DNA of 64,000 nucleotides. Source: Clostridium estertheticum (GTDB taxonomy: Bacteria > Bacillota > Clostridia > Clostridiales > Clostridiaceae). A model generated the notes under the pieces. That model worked only from the letters and a program-made list of their open reading frames with translations. It was not told where the DNA came from and ran no database searches. Below, in pieces: positions 56,656 to 64,000 of this stretch. The translations under genes and the position numbers were made by a program. The DNA lies in NCBI RefSeq assembly GCF_011065935.2, contig NZ_JAAMNH020000001.1:951001-1015000 (forward strand). The letters are read 5' to 3'. Every line of letters begins with the position of its first letter. The first letter of the stretch is position 1.

Positions 56656-56709
56656 GTGACTAAATTGTAATGATAAAGTCACTGTAAAGTCATCTGAATT
56701 ATATATACT
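56656..56709 (+). promoter_or_regulatory. Response-regulator-controlled promoter of the ABC operon
   Basis: GTGACTAAATTGTAA (56656-56670) is the exact inverse of the site before the regulator gene. Two direct TAAAGTCA units (56674-56681 and 56685-56692, 11-bp period) follow, then -10 TATACT (56704-56709). The helical phasing suits an OmpR-type dimer placed at the -35. Confidence 0.75.
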
Positions 56710-56741
56710 AAAGCTATAGCAAAAGATTTGGAGGTTTTACA

Positions 56742-57425
56742 ATGGAAATATTAAGAATAGAGCATTTGTCTAAGGTCTATGGGAGTGGAGATACTGCAGT
56801 AAAGGCTCTTAATGATGTATCTTTTTCCGTGGAAAAAGGAGAATTTGTTGCAATTATAGGACCATCAGGCTCTGGAAAATCAACTTTACTCCATATGCTA
56901 GGTGGAGTGGATAGACCAACTAGTGGTAAGGTTTTAGTGGATAATACTGATATCTATAATTTAGATGAAACACAATTGGCTATTTTCAGACGTAGACAAA
57001 TAGGGCTTATATATCAGTTTTATAACCTTATTCAAGTACTTAATGTGGAAGAAAATATTACCCTTCCATTGCTGCTCGATGGGCATAAGGTGGATAAAAA
57101 GCAGCTTGATGGGATTGTAAAAATACTTAATTTAGAGAAAAGATTAAAACATTTGCCTAATCAGCTTTCCGGTGGACAACAACAGAGAGTGTCTATAGGA
57201 AGGGCTCTTATAAGCAACCCTGCTATAATGCTGGCAGATGAGCCTACAGGAAATTTAGATAGCAAAAATAGCAGTGAGATAATTGAACTGTTAAAAATGT
57301 TTAATAAGACATTTAAGCAAACCCTTATAATAATCACTCATGATGAGCACATTGCATTACAGGCAGATAGAATTATAGCCATAGAGGATGGTAAAGTTAA
57401 GAAGGACGAGGTGATTCGTCCATGA
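56742..57425 (+). CDS. ABC transporter ATPase, LolD/MacB type
   Basis: A 227-residue ATPase with Walker A GPSGSGKST (about 41-49), Q loop LIYQFYN, signature LSGGQQQRVSIGRAL, Walker B IMLADEPTGNLD and switch His in ITHDEH. GGAGGTTTTACA precedes the ATG. It overlaps the permease gene by four bases (ATGA). It forms the motor of an FtsX-type complex. Confidence 0.94.
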   Translation: MEILRIEHLSKVYGSGDTAVKALNDVSFSVEKGEFVAIIGPSGSGKSTLLHMLGGVDRPTSGKVLVDNTDIYNLDETQLAIFRRRQIGLIYQFYNLIQVLNVEENITLPLLLDGHKVDKKQLDGIVKILNLEKRLKHLPNQLSGGQQQRVSIGRALISNPAIMLADEPTGNLDSKNSSEIIELLKMFNKTFKQTLIIITHDEHIALQADRIIAIEDGKVKKDEVIRP

Positions 57426-60037
57426 ACATAATAAATAAGTTAACCTTAAGGCATATGAAATTAAATAAGAAAAGAACTCTTATAACTATAATAGGTGTAA
57501 TAATTTCAGCTGCAATGATAACTGCAGTGGCGACCCTTAGGATTTCCTTTATGGATTTAAAGCAAAGACAAAGTATATCCGATGAAGGGGAATGGCATGT
57601 TATCTATAAAGATATTAATAATATTCAGCTTCAGGCTGTAAAAAATGATAAAGAAACAAAACAAATCATTTTAAGTAGAGATACAGGTTATGCGCTCCTA
57701 AAGGGGAGTCAAAATGCAAGTAAGCCTTATATGTTTATTGGAGAGTATAATAAAGAAGGTTTTGAAAAATTCCCTATTGAATTAAGTAAGGGAAGGTTTC
57801 CAAAAGCTGCAAATGAAGTTGTAATTTCAGATGCTATTATAGATAATGCTAAAGTTAACTATAAAATAGGAGATCTTCTAACTGTTGACATCGGTAAGAG
57901 GTGTTCAAAAGTTAGTGATGATAAGAACAAAGTCTTGACACAATATGCTGAGTTGCAGAAAGGTAAGGGTACTGATACTGTTGAAGAGTTCTTGACAAAG
58001 GAAAAAACAAAAACTTATAAGATAGTAGGTGTAATAAAACGACCTAAGTTTGAACCTACATGGGCACCTGGATATACAGTACTATCCTGTGTAGATGAAA
58101 ATACTATTACCTCAAAGGAAAAAATAAATGCCTCCATTATACTAAAAGATATTAATGGGGGATTATTTAGTCATGCAAAAAGTATAGCATCTCAAAATAA
58201 AATAGAAACAGTAAAATTTAATGATAATCTGTTAAGATTCTATGGCGTTGTCAAGGATGATACTTTGTATAGTATGATTCTTACTTTATCGGCTATTATG
58301 ATGATAATTATTATGGTTGGGTCTGTCTCACTTATATATAATGCCTTTGCTATTTCTGTATCGGAGCGTTCAAGACACTTAGGCATGCTGTCAAGTGTAG
58401 GAGCTACTAAAAAGCAAAAAAGAGATTCAGTATTCTTTGAAGGAGCTGTTGTTGGTCTAATAAGTATTCCAACTGGAATTATTTGTGGATTTTTAGGAAT
58501 GGATCTTACCTTTTTATGTATAAACTATATGATAAAGGGAGCGTTAGGGATTACCGAAAGTTTTAGAGTAGTTGTATCACCTTTAATTATTATAATTGCA
58601 ATTGTAGTTTCTGCTACTACTATTCTAATCTCAACCTATATTCCGGCGAGAAAAGCCTCAAGGATATCAGCCATTGATGCTATTCGACAAACATCAGATA
58701 TTAAGTTAACAGGAAAGGAAGTAAAAATTTCAAAACTTACAAAAAGGATATTTGGAGTTGAAGGGACTATAGGGCTTAAGAATCTAAAAAGAAACAAGGG
58801 TAGGTATAAGGCAACAGTATTTTCTTTAGTTATCAGTATGATATTATTCCTAAGTGTGATTTTCTTTACTTCCGACTTGAAGAAGTCTACAGTGCTTAGT
58901 CAAGAAGGAATAAATTTTGATATAAATATATCACTTAGAGGGGAAAATGTAGAAGCAAAGAATAATACAATTAAAAAAATAAATTCGCTGGGGAATATAA
59001 CAGATTGTAATGAAATAGATACTTTTGATGCTAGAGTGTGGATTAACAAAGAGTTTATAGCGGACTATTTAAAGGGTGAAGATGAGAGTATAATGAAAAA
59101 TGGAGAATATCCATATTATGTTAGTGTAAATGCCCTGAATGATGAAGCTTTAAAGTCTTATGCAAAAGAAGTTGGGGGGGATTTTGACTCATTAAAAGAT
59201 GAAATAAAACCTTCAGCAATTGTTATTGATACAACTAAATACAAGGATATGCAATCAAAAAAATATGTTGAGACAAAAGCAGTAAAAATAAGTAGAGGAC
59301 AGAAACTAGATTTAATGTATCAAAATTGGGAATCAGAGAATGATGTACCTCTAGTTCCGGTAGAAATAACTTTAGTTACAGATAAATTGCCTGTTGGTAT
59401 TTTATCAGAGGGAAAAAAACCAAGTTTTAATATAGTAGTATCTAAGGAAGTATTCGATAAAATAGTAAGTGACAACAAAAAGACGATCAAAGATTTAAGT
59501 ACAAGTTTATTTATAAAAAGCAATGACCCTATGGCACTTCAGGTAGGCATTGAAACAATTAGAAACGCTGGTGAAGTAATTATAGGTTCTGTTCAAAATC
59601 TATTTATGAACAGACAAAAAGATAATCAGACAATTGTATTGATGTCAGTTTTTGCCTATGGATTTATAGCTCTAATTACAGCTATTTGTGTTGCAAACAT
59701 ACTTAATACAATATCCACCAGTGTTGCCCTTAGAAAAAGGGAGTTTGCAATGTTAAAGTCTATTGGAATGACACCAAAAAGCTTTAATAAAATGATAAAT
59801 TATGAAAGTATATTCTATGGCATTAAAGCACTGTTATACGGTCTCCCAATAAGTATTACCATAATGTATTTGATTCACCGAACTCTTATGGAAAAATTCA
59901 GCTTTAAATTTACTCTTCCATGGATAAGTATTTTATTAGCTGTAGCTGCTGTATTTATAATAGTAGGTGTGTCAATGCTTTACTCCAGTGCAAAGGTGAA
60001 GAAAGGAAATATTATAGATGCATTGAAGAATGAATAA
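57422..60037 (+). CDS. Large FtsX-type ABC permease
   Basis: An 871-residue permease with two FtsX repeats: N-terminal segment (about 18-38), outer domain, three segments ending near 405, a central segment near 460, a second large outer domain (to about 735), and three C-terminal segments. Typical text is SERSRHLGMLSSVGATKKQK and KREFAMLKSIGMTPKS. A G7 run at 59174-59180 codes for Gly-Gly inside the second outer domain. With the upstream ATPase it is a likely peptide-detoxification or export complex. Confidence 0.92.
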   Translation: MNIINKLTLRHMKLNKKRTLITIIGVIISAAMITAVATLRISFMDLKQRQSISDEGEWHVIYKDINNIQLQAVKNDKETKQIILSRDTGYALLKGSQNASKPYMFIGEYNKEGFEKFPIELSKGRFPKAANEVVISDAIIDNAKVNYKIGDLLTVDIGKRCSKVSDDKNKVLTQYAELQKGKGTDTVEEFLTKEKTKTYKIVGVIKRPKFEPTWAPGYTVLSCVDENTITSKEKINASIILKDINGGLFSHAKSIASQNKIETVKFNDNLLRFYGVVKDDTLYSMILTLSAIMMIIIMVGSVSLIYNAFAISVSERSRHLGMLSSVGATKKQKRDSVFFEGAVVGLISIPTGIICGFLGMDLTFLCINYMIKGALGITESFRVVVSPLIIIIAIVVSATTILISTYIPARKASRISAIDAIRQTSDIKLTGKEVKISKLTKRIFGVEGTIGLKNLKRNKGRYKATVFSLVISMILFLSVIFFTSDLKKSTVLSQEGINFDINISLRGENVEAKNNTIKKINSLGNITDCNEIDTFDARVWINKEFIADYLKGEDESIMKNGEYPYYVSVNALNDEALKSYAKEVGGDFDSLKDEIKPSAIVIDTTKYKDMQSKKYVETKAVKISRGQKLDLMYQNWESENDVPLVPVEITLVTDKLPVGILSEGKKPSFNIVVSKEVFDKIVSDNKKTIKDLSTSLFIKSNDPMALQVGIETIRNAGEVIIGSVQNLFMNRQKDNQTIVLMSVFAYGFIALITAICVANILNTISTSVALRKREFAMLKSIGMTPKSFNKMINYESIFYGIKALLYGLPISITIMYLIHRTLMEKFSFKFTLPWISILLAVAAVFIIVGVSMLYSSAKVKKGNIIDALKNE

Positions 60038-60126
60038 CATCAATAGAAACTAAAAAGATAGAATGTTATTGTATCATAAGTAAATGAGATAAAAATTTAA
60101 TCATAATAAATAACATTATAAAATAA

Positions 60127-60161
60127 AAATACACTTACAGAGCATAAATGTAAGTGTATTT
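60127..60161 (+). terminator. Terminator of the ATPase-permease operon
   Basis: A perfect 12-bp stem (60127-60138 with 60150-60161), 11-base loop and T-rich tail. It lies about 90 bases after the permease stop; the remaining 170 bases to the next gene look non-coding. Confidence 0.85.
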
Positions 60162-60328
60162 CAATTTTATATATAGTAAAAAGTTTATACTAAATTCAAT
60201 AAACTTTTAATGATAGAGATGATAAAGATAATCTATATTATAAATATTATTTTATTTAAGGATTATTTAATAATTGATAATTTATAATAAACTCATGGAC
60301 AGTTAACAATTTATGGGAGGTAAGATTT

Positions 60329-62701
60329 ATGTTTTTTAGAATATTGAAAAAAGATTTAAAGCGAAAGAAATCAATGAATATTATTCTTTTAATATTCATC
60401 ATATTAGCAACAACATTTTTAGCAAGTAGTGTAAATAACTTAATTGCAGTATCAGAGTCTGTTGATTATTTTATGGAGAAGGCTAAAACACCGGACTACA
60501 TTATTTCAGCTTATGATAGGGGAGAAAATAAAGAGTTTGATAATTGGATTAATACTTCTAAGCGTATAAAGTCCTATGACATTGATAGAAGTACAATGCT
60601 TTCTAAAGATAATATTAAAATAAAAGAAGATAAAAAGCTTCGAGATTTTCAACCTTTTGGGCAAACTTTACTTCAAGCTCAACCAAAGAAGTATGGAAAA
60701 TTACTTGATGATAATGGAGAAGAAGTTATTTTAAAATCAGGGGAAATTGCTTTTTCACTACCTGATAAAAATAAAAATAATTTAGAAGTTGGAGAAAAAG
60801 TGATTATTACCATAGGAGATATTAAAAAAGAATTTTCAATAAAGCTGTTTACTAAGGATGCTATTTTTGGATCAAGCATGAATGAAATGAAAAGGCTTCT
60901 TATAAGTGATGAGGATTATGAGATTTTCAAATCATGTAAAGAAGCCGGTGTTATAAATAATTATTATATAATGTCAGATGATACAACTGCACTCGAAAAA
61001 GAATTTAAAAGGATAAATTGTAATACAATAATTAATCTTGATAAGTCATTTATTAACAGCAGTTTTATTCTCGATATGCTACCATTTGCAATTTTAATTA
61101 TAGTAAGCCTTTGCCTTATCTTAATTGCATTTTTAATTTTAAGATTTACAATAATTTTTACTCTACAAGATGATTTTAAAGAGATAGGAGTTATGAAGGC
61201 CATTGGTCTTAAAGAGTTTGATATCAAAAAGGTTTATTTAATAAAATATCTTGCAATAACAATGATCGGTGTAGTAATTGGTTTTGTAGTAAGCTTTCCA
61301 TTTGGTAATACATTATTAAAGCAATCCTCAGGAAATATTTTAATAAAATCTTCCACTGGAAATATCTTTGTTAATATAGCATGTTCTATTTTAGTAGTTT
61401 TAATAGTTCTTTTATTCTGCTACACATGTACAAGAAAGTTAAATAAGTTTTCAGCAATAGATGCAATTAGAAATGGAAGTACAGGTGAGAGGTTTAAAGG
61501 TAAATCAAGATTGAAACTTAAGAATTATAAAAATATTAGAGTGCCAATTTTTATTGCTTTAAATGATATTTCATGTAATCTTAAGAGGTTTGTAGTTTTG
61601 ATTTTAACTTTCTGCATTGGAACAATTTTAATTATTATTCCTTTAAACACAATAAATACATTAAAAGATGCAAATATTATTAAGACATTTGGCATTGATT
61701 ATAGTGATGTATTAATTGAAACTGATAAAATGGACAAATATACAAAGGGAGCTAGCAAAAAAGAATATTTAAAAGATATGGAAAAACTTACAGAATCATT
61801 TAGAAATAGTGGAGTAGATATAAAAATTTATGGAGAAGTAATGTATAGACTTAAATTTTATGCTGGCGATAAGGATAATATTCTTCCATTAATGGCATTC
61901 CAATCTCAAGAAAGTGATACTAATAATTACAATGTTTTAAAAGGTAAGATGCCTGAATTAAAAAATGAAGTAGCAATAACTGAAACTGTAGCAAAAAAAT
62001 TAAATGTTTCTATTGGGGATACAATTTATGCACAAATAGGTAACGAGAAAAAGGAATTAATAGTAACTGGTTTATATGAAAGTATGACTAATATGGGTCA
62101 ATCAGCAAGATTAAGTCCTAAAATGGATATGGATTTTAAATATTTAGCAATGACATTCCCTTTTCAAGGTAATTTTCAGGGAAAGGAAGAGCCGCAAGTA
62201 TTAATAGATAAATTAAGGGATAAGTATCCAAGCTATTCATTTAAAAGTTCACAAGAATATGTTTCAAGATATATAGGAAGCAGCTTAGATCAACTTGATA
62301 CTATGAAGAATTTAATTGTAGTAATAGTAGTATGTATTAATGCTTTAATTACAATTTTAATGATAAAAACTTTCATTAGCAAAGAAAAAGGAGAAATAGC
62401 AATGCTAAAAAGCATTGGCTTTAGAAATAGCTCAATTAGATTTTGGCAATCAGCTAGAATAAATATAGTTCTTGTAGTTGCAATTATTTTAGGAATTATA
62501 TTATCTAACTTCCTTGGACCTATAACAGCAGGTCAAGTATTTGCAGTAATGGGTGTTCATAACATTGTATTTAAGGTAGAAGTATTAGAAGTAAATATGG
62601 TTTATCCGATTATACTACTTGTAGTAACTACAGCTATTGCTTACTTAAGTGCTGGTGCTGTTAAAAAGGTAGATTTAAAAGAAATTAATAATATGGAATA
62701 A
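60329..62701 (+). CDS. Large FtsX-type ABC permease
   Basis: A 790-residue permease with the two-repeat FtsX plan: N-terminal segment (about 16-36), outer domain, three segments ending near 370, a segment near 430, a second outer domain (to about 650), three final segments. Signature text: KEIGVMKAIGLKEFDIKK and KGEIAMLKSIGFRNSS. GGGAGGTAAGATTT precedes the ATG. Here permease precedes ATPase and response regulator, the reverse of the 6.8-12.6 kb module, although the ATPases of the two modules are close relatives. Confidence 0.92.
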   Translation: MFFRILKKDLKRKKSMNIILLIFIILATTFLASSVNNLIAVSESVDYFMEKAKTPDYIISAYDRGENKEFDNWINTSKRIKSYDIDRSTMLSKDNIKIKEDKKLRDFQPFGQTLLQAQPKKYGKLLDDNGEEVILKSGEIAFSLPDKNKNNLEVGEKVIITIGDIKKEFSIKLFTKDAIFGSSMNEMKRLLISDEDYEIFKSCKEAGVINNYYIMSDDTTALEKEFKRINCNTIINLDKSFINSSFILDMLPFAILIIVSLCLILIAFLILRFTIIFTLQDDFKEIGVMKAIGLKEFDIKKVYLIKYLAITMIGVVIGFVVSFPFGNTLLKQSSGNILIKSSTGNIFVNIACSILVVLIVLLFCYTCTRKLNKFSAIDAIRNGSTGERFKGKSRLKLKNYKNIRVPIFIALNDISCNLKRFVVLILTFCIGTILIIIPLNTINTLKDANIIKTFGIDYSDVLIETDKMDKYTKGASKKEYLKDMEKLTESFRNSGVDIKIYGEVMYRLKFYAGDKDNILPLMAFQSQESDTNNYNVLKGKMPELKNEVAITETVAKKLNVSIGDTIYAQIGNEKKELIVTGLYESMTNMGQSARLSPKMDMDFKYLAMTFPFQGNFQGKEEPQVLIDKLRDKYPSYSFKSSQEYVSRYIGSSLDQLDTMKNLIVVIVVCINALITILMIKTFISKEKGEIAMLKSIGFRNSSIRFWQSARINIVLVVAIILGIILSNFLGPITAGQVFAVMGVHNIVFKVEVLEVNMVYPIILLVVTTAIAYLSAGAVKKVDLKEINNME

Positions 62702-62715
62702 GGTGGCGATTTGAG

Positions 62716-63477
62716 ATGAATTCATTAAAAGTTATAGATTTATGTAAAACTTATATTATAAATAAAATACAAAATAATGTTTTAAGAAATGTAAACTTTC
62801 AAATTAATGAGGGTGAAATGGTTGCTATTATGGGACCTAGTGGTTCAGGTAAATCAACTCTTCTTTATGTAGCTAGCGGAATGGATAATTTAACTGCAGG
62901 AAAGGTAGATTACTTTGGAAAGGAAATTAGTACTCTTACTGCAAATGAAATGAGTGATTTAAGACTTGATGAAATGGGATTTATTTTTCAACAAATGCAT
63001 ATGTTAAAAAATCTTTCAATATATGATAATATTATACTACCAGCATATCAGTCAAAAAAAGGTAAAGATAAAAAAGAAATCAATAACAGAGCAAGAGAGT
63101 TAATGCATAAGCTTGGAATAAGTGAAATAGCAGAAAATGATACAAATGAAGTTTCGGGGGGGGAACTTCAAAGAGCGTGTATTTGTAGAAGCTTAATTAA
63201 CTTTCCAAAGATGATTTTTGCTGATGAGCCTACAGGTGCTTTAAATCAACAAAATTCTAAGGAAGTTATGAAGGAACTTAATAAAATTAATCAGGAAGGA
63301 ACAACTATTATGCTTGTTACCCATGATATAAAGGTCGCAGCTAAGTGTGATATAATAATGTATATTGAAGATGGAGCAATAAAAGGTGAAATTAATTTAG
63401 GAAAATTTACTCTGGAAAATAATTTTAAGGATAGAGAAAGGATGGTCAATAATTGGCTAATGGAGATGGGATGGTAG
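62716..63477 (+). CDS. ABC transporter ATPase, antimicrobial-peptide type
   Basis: A 253-residue ATPase with Walker A GPSGSGKST (about 40-48), Q loop FIFQQMH, signature VSGGELQRACICRSL, Walker B MIFADEPTGALN and switch His in VTHDIK. The C-terminal tail ending MEMGW matches the tail of the ATPase at 9094-9852. The two signature glycines are encoded by a G8 run (63156-63163). AAGGTGGCG precedes the ATG; the response-regulator ATG begins one base after its stop. Confidence 0.93.
   Translation: MNSLKVIDLCKTYIINKIQNNVLRNVNFQINEGEMVAIMGPSGSGKSTLLYVASGMDNLTAGKVDYFGKEISTLTANEMSDLRLDEMGFIFQQMHMLKNLSIYDNIILPAYQSKKGKDKKEINNRARELMHKLGISEIAENDTNEVSGGELQRACICRSLINFPKMIFADEPTGALNQQNSKEVMKELNKINQEGTTIMLVTHDIKVAAKCDIIMYIEDGAIKGEINLGKFTLENNFKDRERMVNNWLMEMGW
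63156..63163 (+). repeat. G8 homopolymer inside the ABC signature codons
   Basis: Eight G span the end of TCG and the two GGG codons of SGGE. A slip of one base would truncate or scramble the ATPase just after its signature. Confidence 0.85.
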
Positions 63478-63478
63478 T

Positions 63479-64000
63479 ATGGTAGACTTGCTTCTAGTTG
63501 AAGATAATTTAGAACTTGCGGATTTAATTTGTACTTTTTTAAAAAAGGATGGCTTTAGCATTATAAATGCGGATAGTGGAGAGAAAGCATTAGAATTTCT
63601 TGAAAAGGATGTTGCTAAGATTGTGCTTTTAGATATAATGCTTTCTGGTATAGATGGTTTTACAGTGTGCTCTAGCATCAGAAAAAATCATAATACACCA
63701 ATTATAATAATGAGTGCAAAGGTTGATAAAGAGGACAAGATTAATGGTTTTACACTTGGTGCAGATGATTATATTGAAAAGCCAGTAGACGTTGATATTT
63801 TAAGTGCAAAGGTTTCAGCATTAATGAAAAGAAACTATGAGCTTAAAGCAAAACGCACGATTATAAATTCAGGTGCTATTTCAATTAATAAAGCAGCAAA
63901 TGAAGTGTATCTTGATGGAAAACTGTTAAACATGACCTCAAAGGAGTTTGAATTATTACTTTTACTTGTAGAAAATCCCAGTAAAACCTTAAGAAAAGAT
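63479..64000 (+). CDS. OmpR-family response regulator (3' end outside window)
   Basis: 174 codons are visible: receiver with acidic pocket EDN (8-10), phospho-acceptor Asp52 (LLDIMLSG), Ser in IMSAKV and Lys in YIEKPVD, then the start of a winged helix with MTSKEFELLLLLVENPSK. The common Pro of DIMLP is Ser. It begins one base after the ATPase stop, so the regulator is in the same operon as the transporter. A kinase gene probably follows beyond the window. Confidence 0.92.
   Translation, partial: MVDLLLVEDNLELADLICTFLKKDGFSIINADSGEKALEFLEKDVAKIVLLDIMLSGIDGFTVCSSIRKNHNTPIIIMSAKVDKEDKINGFTLGADDYIEKPVDVDILSAKVSALMKRNYELKAKRTIINSGAISINKAANEVYLDGKLLNMTSKEFELLLLLVENPSKTLRKD

Noticed and set aside
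59320..59523. Minus-strand frame inside the large permease gene
   Set aside because: It is the antisense shadow of a well-supported coding region.
1..64000. tRNA, rRNA, prophage or plasmid origin
   Set aside because: I looked for these by eye and saw no cloverleaf clusters, rRNA motifs, phage structural genes or replication genes.

Overview
The window is AT-rich DNA with strong AGGAGG-type ribosome binding sites, tightly packed operons and several TTG/GTG starts. Its protein families (Bce-type peptide sensing, YtrA-type GntR control, CsbB/YfhO/GtrA-type glycosylation, an Lpl-type sugar importer) point to a Clostridium-like Firmicute chromosome. No rRNA, tRNA or CRISPR array was seen.

Layout. 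1-1.5 kb: the 3' end of an ornithine carbamoyltransferase-like gene and a SAM methyltransferase. 1.6-18 kb: three consecutive stress or peptide-detoxification modules. These are a NarL-type two-component system with a permease-ATPase-permease set (minus strand), an OmpR-type system with an ATPase and a large FtsX permease, and a Bce-like RR-HK-ATPase-permease module. 18-22.8 kb: LemA with a DUF2207 membrane protein, a small membrane protein, an alpha/beta hydrolase and a small unknown. 23.2-25.3 kb: a GntR-controlled ABC operon ending in a 33-residue membrane peptide. 26-27.5 kb: a graveyard of four decayed genes, including IS66. 27.5-32 kb: a MerR regulator divergent from a heterodimeric ABC exporter, with a 19-bp-spacer MerR promoter between them. 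32.4-42.4 kb: a minus-strand carbohydrate operon (GH2 beta-galactosidase, lipoprotein binding protein, two permeases, GH63-like lipoprotein glycosidase, LacI regulator). 43-47.2 kb: GtrA, a GT2 glycosyltransferase and YfhO, which resembles a three-component cell-envelope glycosylation system. 47.3-49.7 kb: a TnpB-type element with a frameshifted nuclease gene and a candidate guide-RNA/right end, next to truncated genes. 50-54.2 kb: a BcrA-like ATPase with two paralogous ABC-2 permeases, gene scraps and a chagasin-like inhibitor. 54.4-54.7 kb: the 3' end of a group II intron. 54.9-64 kb: another RR-HK-ATPase-FtsX module, then an FtsX permease, ATPase and response regulator that run off the window edge.

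How it works together. At least seven ABC modules lie in 64 kb. Four complete two-component systems and part of a fifth, plus GntR, MerR and LacI regulators, sit directly beside the transport genes they probably control. Several control sites can be read: an exact 15-mer shared by the promoters of a regulator gene and its ABC operon, a 10-bp inverted repeat at the GntR promoter, and an 11-bp phased array before one ABC operon. That last control region is duplicated almost intact (121 bp, 3 differences) about 9 kb away with no gene behind it and a terminator instead. Mobile-element remnants and gene scraps lie at several module junctions, which suggests an accessory island assembled piecemeal.
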